Source: Agromyces mariniharenae
Lineage (GTDB): Bacteria; Actinomycetota; Actinomycetes; Actinomycetales; Microbacteriaceae
Reading direction: 5' to 3'
Length of the DNA stretch: 64,000 bases
Assembly (NCBI RefSeq): GCF_008122505.1
Contig: NZ_VSSB01000001.1
Span: forward strand, 1,968,891 to 2,032,890
Position numbers and translations under genes: made by a program. Each line of letters starts with the position of its first letter. Position 1 is the stretch's first letter. This document shows positions 15,951 through 23,974 of the stretch, piece after piece. A model generated the notes under the pieces. The model was not told where the DNA came from. It made no database searches and saw only the letters and a list, made by a program, of their open reading frames with translations.

Positions 15951-16870
15951 CGACGACGACCCCGGCGACCAGGCGCGCACGTCGATGGCGCGCGGTGCTC
16001 TGGGGCGCGCTCGGCATCCTCGCACTCGCCGCGCTCTGGGAGCTGTACAAGCTCGTCGGGCCGGCCGACGGCTGGCTCGTCGGCGCGCAGGAGGGCGTGA
16101 CCGGCAGCGGCATCCGCCTGCTGCCGCGCACGAGCGACCAGGCCATGCCGCACACCTGGGACATGCTGGCGCGGGCCGTCGAGCCCGTGACGCGGGCGCA
16201 GGGCGCACTGCCGCTCGGGGTCGTCGTGCTCCTCGCGGCGCTCGTCAGCCTCGGCGTCGCGGCGCTCGGCTGGCTCGTCGGGGTCGTCGTCGGCTTCGCG
16301 CTGGCGCTGCTCATGCTCGGGTTCCGCATCGCCGAGCGGGCCGTGCTGCCGTTCGTCATCCTCAGCCAGACCGTGCCGCTGATCGCGCTCGCGCCGCTCA
16401 TCCGCAACTGGGGGTCGCGGCTGTCGTTCGGCGACTTCTCCTGGCAGAGCTGGATGTCGGTGGTGATCATCGCGAGCTACCTCGCGTTCTTCCCGGTCGC
16501 CGTCGGCGCGCTGCGCGGCCTGCAGAGCCCCGAGGCCGCGCACCTCGACCTCATGCGCAGCTACGCGGCGGGCTGGTGGACCACGCTGTTCCGCCTCCGC
16601 CTGCCGGCCAGCGTGCCCTTCCTCATCCCCGCCCTGCGGCTCGCCGCGGCGAACGCGGTGGTCGGCACGGTCGTCGCCGAGATCTCGGTCGGGTTCTCGG
16701 GCGGCATCGGCCGGCTCATCCTCGAGACCGCCGTCGCCGCATCGAGCGACCCCGCGAAGCCTTGGGCGCCCATCCTCGGCGCGGTGCTGCTCGGCCTCGT
16801 GGCCGCCGGCTTCGTCGCCCTCCTCGCCGCCTTCCTCAGCCCGTTCCGCCGACAGGAGACCGTCGCATGA
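15947..16870 (+). CDS. ABC transporter permease (SsuC/ThiX-type), first of two
   Basis: This 307-residue permease has a cytoplasmic basic N-terminus, about six membrane helices and the EAA-like loop FRLRLPASVPFLIPALRLAAANA near residues 210-235 that docks on the ATPase. It belongs to the BPD-type family that takes up sulfonates, nitrate, or pyrimidine precursors with Thi5-like receptors. The ATG at 15947 overlaps the previous TGA (ATGA), and its stop overlaps the ATPase start, so the importer is translationally coupled to the LLM gene. A second, different permease follows the ATPase, which suggests a heterodimeric channel. Confidence 0.88.
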   Translation: MTTTTPATRRARRWRAVLWGALGILALAALWELYKLVGPADGWLVGAQEGVTGSGIRLLPRTSDQAMPHTWDMLARAVEPVTRAQGALPLGVVVLLAALVSLGVAALGWLVGVVVGFALALLMLGFRIAERAVLPFVILSQTVPLIALAPLIRNWGSRLSFGDFSWQSWMSVVIIASYLAFFPVAVGALRGLQSPEAAHLDLMRSYAAGWWTTLFRLRLPASVPFLIPALRLAAANAVVGTVVAEISVGFSGGIGRLILETAVAASSDPAKPWAPILGAVLLGLVAAGFVALLAAFLSPFRRQETVA

Positions 16871-17775
16871 GCACCCCCGCGCCCCAGCCGACCGCCGGCC
16901 CGCCGCCCGCCGCCTCCGCTGCCGCCGCCGCCGCCGAGACGACGAGGACCGCCGACGCGGCCGAGGCCGTCGTCGTCCGCGGGGTCGAGCGCATCTTCGC
17001 CGGCGCGAAGGGCGCGACGGTCACGGCGCTCACGGGCATCGACCTCACGGTGCACGCCGGCGAGTTCGTCTCGCTCATCGGGCCCTCGGGCTGCGGCAAG
17101 TCGACGCTGCTCCGGCTCATCGCCGACCTCGACGAGCCGACCGAGGGCGACATCCGCGTCTTCGGCAAGACGGCGCGACAGGCCCGCGTCGACCAGGCGT
17201 ACGGCATCGCGTTCCAGCAGGCCGGCCTGCTGCCGTGGCGCTCGGTCGCGGCGAACATCGAGCTGCCGCTGCAGCTGCACGGGGTCGGCGCCGCCGACCG
17301 GAAGGCGCGCGTCGCCGAGCTCGTCGAGCTCGTCGGCCTCGCCGACTTCGCCAGGCACTACCCCGACCAGCTCTCGGGCGGCATGCAGCAGCGCGTGGCG
17401 ATCGCGCGGTCGCTCGCCGAGCGGCCCCGCCTGCTCCTCATGGACGAGCCGTTCGGCGCGCTCGACGAGATGACCCGCGAGCGCATGCAGACCGAGCTCC
17501 TCCGCATCCGCGCCGAGACCGGCGCGGCCGTGGTGTTCGTGACCCACTCGATCCCCGAGGCGGTGTACCTCTCCGACCGCGTGGTTGTCATGTCGCCGCG
17601 GCCCGGTCGCATCACCGACGAGATCGACGTGCGGCTCGGCGAGGCGGCCGAACGCGGCGAGGACCTGCGCGAGGACGCGGCGTTCTTCGAGGGCGTCACC
17701 GCCGTCCGCGAGGCCCTGCACGGACCCGAGGCGGCGGCCGCGGCCGGAGCCGCTCGAGGGGTGGACGTGCGATGA
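16867..17775 (+). CDS. ABC transporter ATP-binding protein (SsuB/ThiZ-type)
   Basis: This 302-residue ATPase has an alanine-rich, low-complexity N-terminal extension of about 30 residues, then a full nucleotide-binding domain: Walker A GPSGCGKST (near 76), Q-loop FQQAGLLPWR, signature LSGGMQQRVAIARSL, Walker B LLLMDEPFGALDEMTR and the switch histidine in FVTHSIPEAVYLSDR. The DEPFGALDEMTR form is typical of nitrate/sulfonate/pyrimidine-type importers. It is coupled by 4-bp ATGA overlaps to permeases on both sides. Substrate is inferred from the surrounding pyrimidine/hydantoin genes. Confidence 0.92.
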   Translation: MSTPAPQPTAGPPPAASAAAAAAETTRTADAAEAVVVRGVERIFAGAKGATVTALTGIDLTVHAGEFVSLIGPSGCGKSTLLRLIADLDEPTEGDIRVFGKTARQARVDQAYGIAFQQAGLLPWRSVAANIELPLQLHGVGAADRKARVAELVELVGLADFARHYPDQLSGGMQQRVAIARSLAERPRLLLMDEPFGALDEMTRERMQTELLRIRAETGAAVVFVTHSIPEAVYLSDRVVVMSPRPGRITDEIDVRLGEAAERGEDLREDAAFFEGVTAVREALHGPEAAAAAGAARGVDVR

Positions 17776-18614
17776 CCGGACTGCCCGACGCCGCCATCGC
17801 GACGCAGCTCACGCCGCCGTCGTCGGCCGCCGCGAAGCGCCGTCGGGGCCAGGACGGTCCGTGGCGCCGGTTCGCGCGGCTCGTGCTGCCGCCGATCGCG
17901 CTGTTCATCGTGCTCGTGCTGCTCGTCGAGCTCGTCGTGGTGGCGCTCGGGATCCCCCCGTTCGTGCTCGCCAGCCCGTCGGCGATCTGGGCGCAGCTCG
18001 TGCAGTACGCGCCGCAGGTGCTCCAGGCGACGATCGCGACCGGGCTCAACGCGCTCATCGGGCTCGTGATCGGCGCGGTCATCGGCGTCGTGCTCGCGAT
18101 CGTGGCGTCGTTCATCCGCGCGATCGACGGCATGCTCGCCCCCATCGTCGCTGCCGTGGCGGTCGTGCCGATCGTGGCCGTCGCGCCGGTGCTGTACACG
18201 ATGTTCGGGTCGACCTCCGAGGTCTCGCGCATCATCATCGCGTCGATCGCCGCGTTCGTGCCGGTCTTCCTCAACACGCTGCGCGGGCTCCGGCAGGTGC
18301 GCCCCGTGCACCGCGACCTCATGCGCTCCTACTCCGCGACCCCCTGGCAGGAGACCCGGTCGGTGACCATCCCCTCCGCCCTCCCGCACTTCTTCACGGG
18401 CCTGCGCATCGCGTCGTCGCTCGCGGTCATCTCGGCCCTCGTCGCCGAGTACTTCGGCGGGCCGCGCCAGGGCCTCGGCTCGGCGATCACGACCGCCGCG
18501 GCATCCAGCGCCTACGCCCGCGCCTGGGCGTTCGTCATCGGCGCGATCCTGCTCGGCCTCGTCTTCTTCGCCCTCACCAGCCTGATCGAGAGGCTCGCCT
18601 CCCGACACCGATGA
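17772..18614 (+). CDS. ABC transporter permease, second of two
   Basis: This 280-residue membrane protein is a second SsuC/ThiX-like permease, clearly different in sequence from the one at 15947. It has a short cytoplasmic N-terminus, about six hydrophobic helices and the coupling loop ETRSVTIPSALPHFFTGLRI. The ATG at 17772 overlaps the ATPase TGA. About 100 bp separate it from the receptor gene; that gap holds only the receptor's ribosome binding site. Two unlike permeases with one ATPase imply a heteromeric importer. Confidence 0.9.
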   Translation: MTGLPDAAIATQLTPPSSAAAKRRRGQDGPWRRFARLVLPPIALFIVLVLLVELVVVALGIPPFVLASPSAIWAQLVQYAPQVLQATIATGLNALIGLVIGAVIGVVLAIVASFIRAIDGMLAPIVAAVAVVPIVAVAPVLYTMFGSTSEVSRIIIASIAAFVPVFLNTLRGLRQVRPVHRDLMRSYSATPWQETRSVTIPSALPHFFTGLRIASSLAVISALVAEYFGGPRQGLGSAITTAAASSAYARAWAFVIGAILLGLVFFALTSLIERLASRHR

Positions 18615-18713
18615 CCCCAGCCACGCCGGGCGACGGCGCCCGGCCGACGCCACCGGCACCCCTGCCGGTCGGATCCGCACCACAGAGCACCACCACCAAG
18701 AGAGGGAACGCAG

Positions 18714-19856
18714 ATGAAGCGCAACAGGATCACCGCGCTCGCGGCCGCAGCCGCCGCGACCGCGCTGGCGCTCGCCGGATGCTCCAGCGGGGGCACCGAC
18801 GGCGGCGACGCCACCGACGGCGGAGGCGGCGACCTCACGCCGGTCACCCTCCAGCTGCAGTGGCTCACGCAGGCCCAGTTCGGCGGGTACTACCTGGCGA
18901 AGGCGAACGGCTACTGGGAGGACCTCGGCCTCGACGTCGAGATCATCCCGGGCGCCGTCGACATCGTGCCGCAGGACGTGCTGGCGGCCGGCGACGTCGA
19001 CTTCGCCATCGCGTGGGTGCCGAAGGCGCTCGCGTCGATCGAGGCGGGCGCGAACATCACGAACATCGCGCAGGTCTTCGAGCGCAGCGGCACCCTGCAG
19101 GTCGCCTGGGCCGACAGCGGGATCACGACGCCGGCCGACCTCTCGGGCAAGCAGGTCGGCAGCTGGGGCTTCGGCAACGAGTGGGAGCTCTTCGCGGGCC
19201 TCACCGAGGCGGACGCGTCGGGCTACACGATCGTGCAGCAGAACTTCGACATGAACGCGCTGCTCAACAAGGAGATCGACGCCGCACAGGCGATGACCTA
19301 CAACGAGTACGCGCAGCTGCTCGAAGCCGTGAACCCCGAGACCGGCGAGCTCTACCAGCCCGAGGACTTCTCGGTCATCGACTGGAACGAGGTCGGCACC
19401 TCGATGCTCCAGGACGCGATCTGGGCGAACACCGAGCGGCTCGAGAGCGACGAGGAGTACCAGGACACCGCGGTGAAGCTCATCCAGGGCGCCATCCTCG
19501 GGTGGATCGACCAGCGCGACGACCCGCAGGCCGCCGCCGACGCGGTGACCGCCGCGGGATCGACGCTCGGCACGAGCCACCAGCTCTGGATGGCCAACGA
19601 GATCAACAAGCTCATCTGGCCCTCGACCGACGGCATCGGGCACATCAACGAGATCGCGTGGGATGCCACGGTCGAGATGGCGCTCGGCACGAAGAACCAG
19701 GACGGCGCGCAGGTCATCACGACCGACCCGCCCGACACGGCGTACACGAACGAGTACGTCGACCAGGCGCTGGAGAACCTGGAGGGCGACGGCGTCGACG
19801 TGCTCGGCGAGTCGTACGAGCCGATCGAGGTCACCCTCGAGGAGGGCGGCAACTAG
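18714..19856 (+). CDS. Thi5/NMT1-like substrate-binding lipoprotein
   Basis: This 380-residue receptor has a signal peptide and lipobox (LALAGCSSG, Cys about 23) and the NMT1/THI5-like fold: VTLQLQWLTQAQFGGYYLAKANGYWEDLGLDVEI, IIPGAVDIVPQDVLAAGDVDFA and WADSGITTPADLSGKQVG are hallmarks. Related receptors bind pyrimidine compounds (for example ThiY, formyl-aminopyrimidine; RibY, riboflavin), which suits a pyrimidine or hydantoin uptake role here. AGAGGGA precedes the ATG by about 6 nt. It is followed by the 98-bp inverted repeat 19863-19960, which may weaken read-through to the aminotransferase. Confidence 0.9.
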   Translation: MKRNRITALAAAAAATALALAGCSSGGTDGGDATDGGGGDLTPVTLQLQWLTQAQFGGYYLAKANGYWEDLGLDVEIIPGAVDIVPQDVLAAGDVDFAIAWVPKALASIEAGANITNIAQVFERSGTLQVAWADSGITTPADLSGKQVGSWGFGNEWELFAGLTEADASGYTIVQQNFDMNALLNKEIDAAQAMTYNEYAQLLEAVNPETGELYQPEDFSVIDWNEVGTSMLQDAIWANTERLESDEEYQDTAVKLIQGAILGWIDQRDDPQAAADAVTAAGSTLGTSHQLWMANEINKLIWPSTDGIGHINEIAWDATVEMALGTKNQDGAQVITTDPPDTAYTNEYVDQALENLEGDGVDVLGESYEPIEVTLEEGGN

Positions 19857-19862
19857 ATTCCA

Positions 19863-19960
19863 CCGGTGATCGAGTAGCGCCGCCGTCAGGCGACGCGTAT
19901 CGAGATCCATCACGGGTCTCGATACGCGTCGGGCTCCGCCCGGCGCTACTCGACCACCGG
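19863..19960. repeat. Long inverted repeat (REP-like, possibly a BIME)
   Basis: Two arms of about 46 nt face each other. The left arm begins CCGGTGATCGAGTAGCG and ends ACGCGTATCGAGATCC; the right arm begins GGGTCTCGATACGCG and ends CTACTCGACCACCGG. They are separated by a few bases (ATCAC). The element fills most of the gap between the receptor and aminotransferase genes and shares its consensus with the half-unit at 14879-14919. It can form a very stable hairpin and may act as a partial terminator or mRNA stabiliser. Confidence 0.85.
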
Positions 19961-19984
19961 CCCGACAAGAAAGGCACCGAAGCC

Positions 19985-21313
19985 ATGACCGAGAACCTCG
20001 CCGAGGACCTCGACGAGCTCGCCCGCACGCTCGACCGCGACCACGTGTTCCACTCCTGGTCCGCGCAGTCCCAGCTCTCGTCGCTCGTGGTCGCGAGCGG
20101 GCGCGGATGCCGCGTCTGGGACCACGCCGGACGCGAGTACCTCGACTTCTCCAGCCAGCTCGTGAACGTCAACATCGGCCACCAGCATCCGGCCGTCGTG
20201 CAGGCGATCCGCGAGCAGGCGGAGCTCATCACCACGATCGCGCCGTCGACCGTGAACCTCGCCCGCGGCGAGGCCGCGAAGCGCATCATCGGCCACGCGC
20301 CGTCCGGCTTCCACAAGGTGTTCTTCACGAACGGCGGCGCCGACGCGAACGAGAACGCCATCCGGATGGCGCGACTGCACACCGGCCGCGACAAGATCCT
20401 CTCGACGTACCGCTCGTACCACGGCAACACCGGCGCGGCGATCGTCTCGACGGGCGACTGGCGCCGCATCCCCAACGAGTTCGCGCGCGGCCACGTGCAC
20501 TTCTTCGGCCCGTACCTCTACCGTTCCGAGTTCTGGGCGACGACGCCCGAGGAGGAGTCGGAGCGCGCGCTGCACCACCTGCGCCGCGTGATCGAGGCGG
20601 AGGGCCCGTCGTCGATCGCGGCGGTGCTGCTCGAGACCGTGCCCGGCACGGCCGGCATCATGCTGCCGCCGCCCGGATACCTCGCGGGCGTCCGCGAGCT
20701 CTGCGACCAGCACGGCATCCTGCTCATCCTCGACGAGGTGATGGCGGGCTTCGGCCGCACCGGCCGCTGGTTCGCGTTCGACGGCTACGACGTGCGGCCC
20801 GACCTCATCACGTTCGCGAAGGGCGTGAACTCGGGCTACGTGCCGGTCGGCGGGGTCGTCATCTCGGACCCGATCGCCGCGACGTTCGACGACCGCGTCT
20901 TCCCGGGCGGGCTCACGTACTCGGGGCATCCGCTCGCGATGGCCTCGATCGTCGCCGCGCTGGACGCGATGGAGTCCGAGGGCGTCGTCGAGAACGCGCG
21001 TGTCATCGGCGAGACCGAGATCGGCCCGGCGCTGGTCGAGCTCGCCGAGCGCCACGAGGTCATCGGCGAGGTGCGCGGCGAGGGCGTGTTCTGGGCCGTC
21101 GAGCTCGTCGCCGACCGCGAGACCCGCGAGCCGCTGCCCGCGGCCGCGATGGGCCGCATCAAGTCCGGACTGGTGGCGCGCGGGCTGCTGCCGTTCATCC
21201 AGGACAACCGCATCCACGTGGTGCCCCCGTGCGTCGTCACGGTCGAGGATGTCGCCCAGGCGATGCCGATCTACGATGAAGTACTGAGCACCGCACTCGA
21301 AGGAGAGGGCTGA
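19985..21313 (+). CDS. Class III aminotransferase (likely beta-alanine / beta-amino acid aminotransferase)
   Basis: This 442-residue PLP enzyme is of the class III (omega-amino acid) type. The PLP-binding lysine is about K279 (TFAKGVNSGYVPVGGVV), the cofactor aspartate is in LILDEVMAGFGRTGRW, and FFTNGGADANENAIRMAR and YRSYHGNTGAAI are family landmarks. It resembles taurine- or beta-alanine:pyruvate aminotransferases. In this operon it would turn beta-alanine into malonate semialdehyde, or beta-aminoisobutyrate into methylmalonate semialdehyde, feeding the next gene, whose start is 3 nt away. Exact amino acceptor cannot be told. Confidence 0.88.
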   Translation: MTENLAEDLDELARTLDRDHVFHSWSAQSQLSSLVVASGRGCRVWDHAGREYLDFSSQLVNVNIGHQHPAVVQAIREQAELITTIAPSTVNLARGEAAKRIIGHAPSGFHKVFFTNGGADANENAIRMARLHTGRDKILSTYRSYHGNTGAAIVSTGDWRRIPNEFARGHVHFFGPYLYRSEFWATTPEEESERALHHLRRVIEAEGPSSIAAVLLETVPGTAGIMLPPPGYLAGVRELCDQHGILLILDEVMAGFGRTGRWFAFDGYDVRPDLITFAKGVNSGYVPVGGVVISDPIAATFDDRVFPGGLTYSGHPLAMASIVAALDAMESEGVVENARVIGETEIGPALVELAERHEVIGEVRGEGVFWAVELVADRETREPLPAAAMGRIKSGLVARGLLPFIQDNRIHVVPPCVVTVEDVAQAMPIYDEVLSTALEGEG

Positions 21314-21316
21314 CTC

Positions 21317-22849
21317 ATGAGCCAGACATTGACCGAGAACCAGACGTCGGCCGCCACCACGACGACCGTCGAGCACTGGATCGACGGGGCATCCGCGTCG
21401 GGTGCCTCCGACCGCACGGGGCCCGTCTACAACCCCGCCCAGGGTGTCGAGACGAAGCGCGTCCGCTTCGCCTCCACCGAGGACGTCGACCTCGCCGTGC
21501 AGGCCGCGGCCCGCGCGTTCCCCGCGTGGCGCGACACGTCGATCGCGAAGCGCCAGCAGGTGATGTTCAGGTTCCGCGAGCTGCTGAACGCGCGGTCCGG
21601 CGAGCTCGCCGACATCCTGACGAGCGAGCACGGCAAGGTGACCTCGGATGCCGCGGGCGAGATCGCGCGCGGGCTCGAGGTCGTCGAGCTCGCCTGCGCG
21701 ATGCCCGGCTACACGAAGGGCGAGTACTCCGAGAACGTCTCGACGGGGATCGACGTCTACACGACGCGCCAGCCCGTCGGCGTGGTCGGCATCATCAGCC
21801 CGTTCAACTTCCCGGCCATGGTGCCGCTGTGGTTCTTCCCGCTCGCGATCGCGACGGGCAACACCGTGGTGCTGAAGCCGTCGGAGAAGGACCCGAGCGC
21901 GTCGGTGTGGCTGGCGAAGCTGATGCAGGAGGCCGGGCTGCCCGATGGCGTGCTCAACGTCGTGCACGGCGACAAGGTCGCCGTCGACGCGCTGCTGCAC
22001 CACCCGACGGTGCGCTCGATCTCGTTCGTCGGCTCGACGCCCATCGCGCAGTACATCTACTCGACGGCCACGGCCAACGGCAAGCGTGTGCAGGCGCTGG
22101 GCGGCGCGAAGAACCACATGCTCGTGCTGCCCGACGCCGACCTCGACCTCGCCGCCGACGCCGCCGTGAACGCGGGCTTCGGCTCCGCGGGCGAGCGCTG
22201 CATGGCGATCTCGGCCGTCGTCGCCGTCGACTCCGTCGCCGACGAGCTGGTCGACAAGATCGCCGAGCGGATGTCGCGCCTCACCACGGGCGACGGCACC
22301 CGCGGTTGCGACATGGGCCCGCTCATCACGCGCGAGCACCGCGACAAGGTCGCCGGGTACCTCGACGTCGCGGCATCCGACGGCGCCACCGTGGTGGTCG
22401 ACGGACGCGACCCCGAGGTCGACGGCGAGCCCGACGGCTTCTGGCTCGGGCCGACGCTCGTCGACAAGGTGCCCACGTCGTCCGCGGTGTACCGCGACGA
22501 GATCTTCGGCCCGGTGCTGTCGATCGTGCGCGTCGACGGCTACGAGGACGGCCTCGACCTCATCAACTCGAGCCGGTACGGCAACGGCACCGCGATCTTC
22601 ACGAACGACGGCGGCGCCGCGCGGCGCTTCCAGCGCGAGGTGACGGTCGGCATGGTCGGCATCAACGTGCCGATCCCGGTGCCCGTGGCCTACCACTCGT
22701 TCGGCGGCTGGAAGGACTCGCTCTTCGGCGACGCCAAGGCCTACGGCCCGCGCGGCTTCGACTTCTTCACGCAGGAGAAGGCGATCACGTCGCGCTGGCT
22801 CGACCCGAGCCACGGCGGCCTGAACCTCGGGTTCCCGCAGCACGACTGA
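21317..22849 (+). CDS. mmsA: CoA-acylating (methyl)malonate-semialdehyde dehydrogenase
   Basis: This 510-residue aldehyde dehydrogenase converts malonate semialdehyde to acetyl-CoA or methylmalonate semialdehyde to propionyl-CoA, with NAD and CoA and loss of CO2. The catalytic cysteine is C295 (SAGERCMAISAVVAV), the family signature, and GVVGIISPFNFPAMVPLWF, TVVLKPSEKDP, FVGSTPIAQYIY and IFGPVLSIVR are present. The CoA-acylating class lacks the general-base glutamate region of ordinary ALDHs, consistent with QALGGAKNHM here. AGGAGAGG precedes the ATG. It ends the operon and is followed by a hairpin terminator. Confidence 0.93.
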   Translation: MSQTLTENQTSAATTTTVEHWIDGASASGASDRTGPVYNPAQGVETKRVRFASTEDVDLAVQAAARAFPAWRDTSIAKRQQVMFRFRELLNARSGELADILTSEHGKVTSDAAGEIARGLEVVELACAMPGYTKGEYSENVSTGIDVYTTRQPVGVVGIISPFNFPAMVPLWFFPLAIATGNTVVLKPSEKDPSASVWLAKLMQEAGLPDGVLNVVHGDKVAVDALLHHPTVRSISFVGSTPIAQYIYSTATANGKRVQALGGAKNHMLVLPDADLDLAADAAVNAGFGSAGERCMAISAVVAVDSVADELVDKIAERMSRLTTGDGTRGCDMGPLITREHRDKVAGYLDVAASDGATVVVDGRDPEVDGEPDGFWLGPTLVDKVPTSSAVYRDEIFGPVLSIVRVDGYEDGLDLINSSRYGNGTAIFTNDGGAARRFQREVTVGMVGINVPIPVPVAYHSFGGWKDSLFGDAKAYGPRGFDFFTQEKAITSRWLDPSHGGLNLGFPQHD

Positions 22850-22858
22850 TCGACCGCG

Positions 22859-22891
22859 ACGCGGCCGGCTCCCACGCGGGCCCGGCCGCGT
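22859..22891 (+). terminator. Hairpin after the pyrimidine catabolic operon
   Basis: A 10-bp stem ACGCGGCCGG / CCGGCCGCGT encloses a 13-nt loop ten bases after the mmsA stop. No U-tract follows, as is usual in very high-GC actinobacteria. Confidence 0.6.
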
Positions 22892-22941
22892 TCGCGTGCC
22901 GGGGATCATCCACGCATGGTCGAGGCGAGTCCACCCTTTCG

Positions 22942-23036
22942 GCGACTCCTGAAAACAAGGACGGGGGAATCGAGCAGTCGAGGCGCACATGAGCCGCTCC
23001 CGTCGCGGATGCGGTGTCCTTGTTTTCAGGAGTCGC
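22942..23036. repeat. Pair of inverted 21-bp units with AT-rich core
   Basis: The left unit 22942-22962 reads GCGACTCCTGAAAACAAGGAC and the right unit 23016-23036 is its exact reverse complement, 53 nt apart. Each unit also folds by itself (TCCTG AAAA CAAGGA). It lies in the 257-bp convergent gap between mmsA and the enoyl-CoA hydratase gene. The AAAACAAGG core stands out from the GC-rich surroundings. It could be a REP-type mobile palindrome or a two-way terminator. Confidence 0.75.
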
Positions 23037-23106
23037 GCGAGGTGGAGGACCAGGCGGGTCCGAGAACCGACCTTGGGCGTGCCCCGGCGTCCGCGTTCGC
23101 GTGCCG

Positions 23107-23916
23107 TCAGTCCGTCGGTCTCGGCCGCGAGGCCCGCGCGGCGAATGCGGCGATCGCGGCCTGCGCGTCGGGTGTCGCGAACGCCGCCCCGATCGTGCCC
23201 GCCTCGTCGTCGAGCGCCTCCTGGAAGCTGCGAGTGAGCCCCGATCGCACGAGGCGCTTCGCCTGGCCGAAGGCGCCGGTTGCGCCGCGCAGCCACGACT
23301 CGGCGATGCCGCGTGCCCGGTCGGCCACCGCGTCGGGCGCGACGACCTCGGTCACGAGCCCCCAGTCGAGCGCCTCCTCGGCGCTGAGCGTGCGCGAGGT
23401 CAGGGTGAGCTCGAGCGCGCGCCGCGTGCCCACGGCCTCGGGCAGCAGCGTGCTCACGCCGCAGTCGGGGGTGAGGCCGACGTCCGAGTAGCGGCTGGCG
23501 AAGGTCGCGCGATCGGATGCCACGACGAGGTCGGCCACGAGCATGAACCCGAGCCCGCCGCCCGCGACGGGGCCCTGCACGGCGGCGACGATCGGCTTCG
23601 TGCTCTCGCGGAGCGTGCGGTGGCCGTCGTGGATGCGGTCGGCGAGCGCCCGGATCGTGGCGCTGGAATCCGACTGCTCCCCCGCGAGATGCGCCATCGC
23701 GACCACGTCGCCGCCGGCGCAGAACGCGCGTCCGACCGCGTCGAAGAGCACCGCGCCGATGTCGTCACGACCGGCGACCTCGTGCGCGATCCACTGCCAG
23801 CGCTCGATCGCGGCAGGGTCGACGGCGTTGAGGCGCTCCGGCCGATTCAGCGTGATGCGGGCGAGCCCGTCGGTCACGTGGAACAGGATCGGGTCGGCCT
23901 CGGCTGCGCTGCTCAT
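23107..23916 (-). CDS. Enoyl-CoA hydratase/isomerase family protein
   Basis: This 269-residue crotonase-fold protein has ITLNRPERLNAVD, the oxyanion-hole segment RAFCAGGDVVAMA (near 65-75) and the second one GPVAGGGLGFMLVADLVVA (near 112-130), then YSDVGLTPDCGVSTLLPEAVG. An acidic residue sits at the DCG position commonly used by isomerases and hydratases, so hydratase or delta-isomerase activity is possible. ATG at 23916; TAGACT lies 8 nt upstream. It is transcribed toward the pyrimidine operon and has no obvious functional link to it. LysR gene 23975 is its upstream neighbour on the same strand. Confidence 0.87.
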   Translation of the reverse strand: MSSAAEADPILFHVTDGLARITLNRPERLNAVDPAAIERWQWIAHEVAGRDDIGAVLFDAVGRAFCAGGDVVAMAHLAGEQSDSSATIRALADRIHDGHRTLRESTKPIVAAVQGPVAGGGLGFMLVADLVVASDRATFASRYSDVGLTPDCGVSTLLPEAVGTRRALELTLTSRTLSAEEALDWGLVTEVVAPDAVADRARGIAESWLRGATGAFGQAKRLVRSGLTRSFQEALDDEAGTIGAAFATPDAQAAIAAFAARASRPRPTD

Positions 23917-23974
23917 GTCCGTGGAGTCTAGTCACGACGGCGAGGGACGAGCCGTGCGAATCCGAGTCGGGCGG

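Noticed and set aside
17358..19913. Very long antisense open frames, for example minus strand 17358-19913 and 19946-23296
   Set aside because: These are the mirror image of well supported plus-strand genes in 72% GC DNA; their products are Arg/His/Asp-rich, low-complexity sequence without domains.
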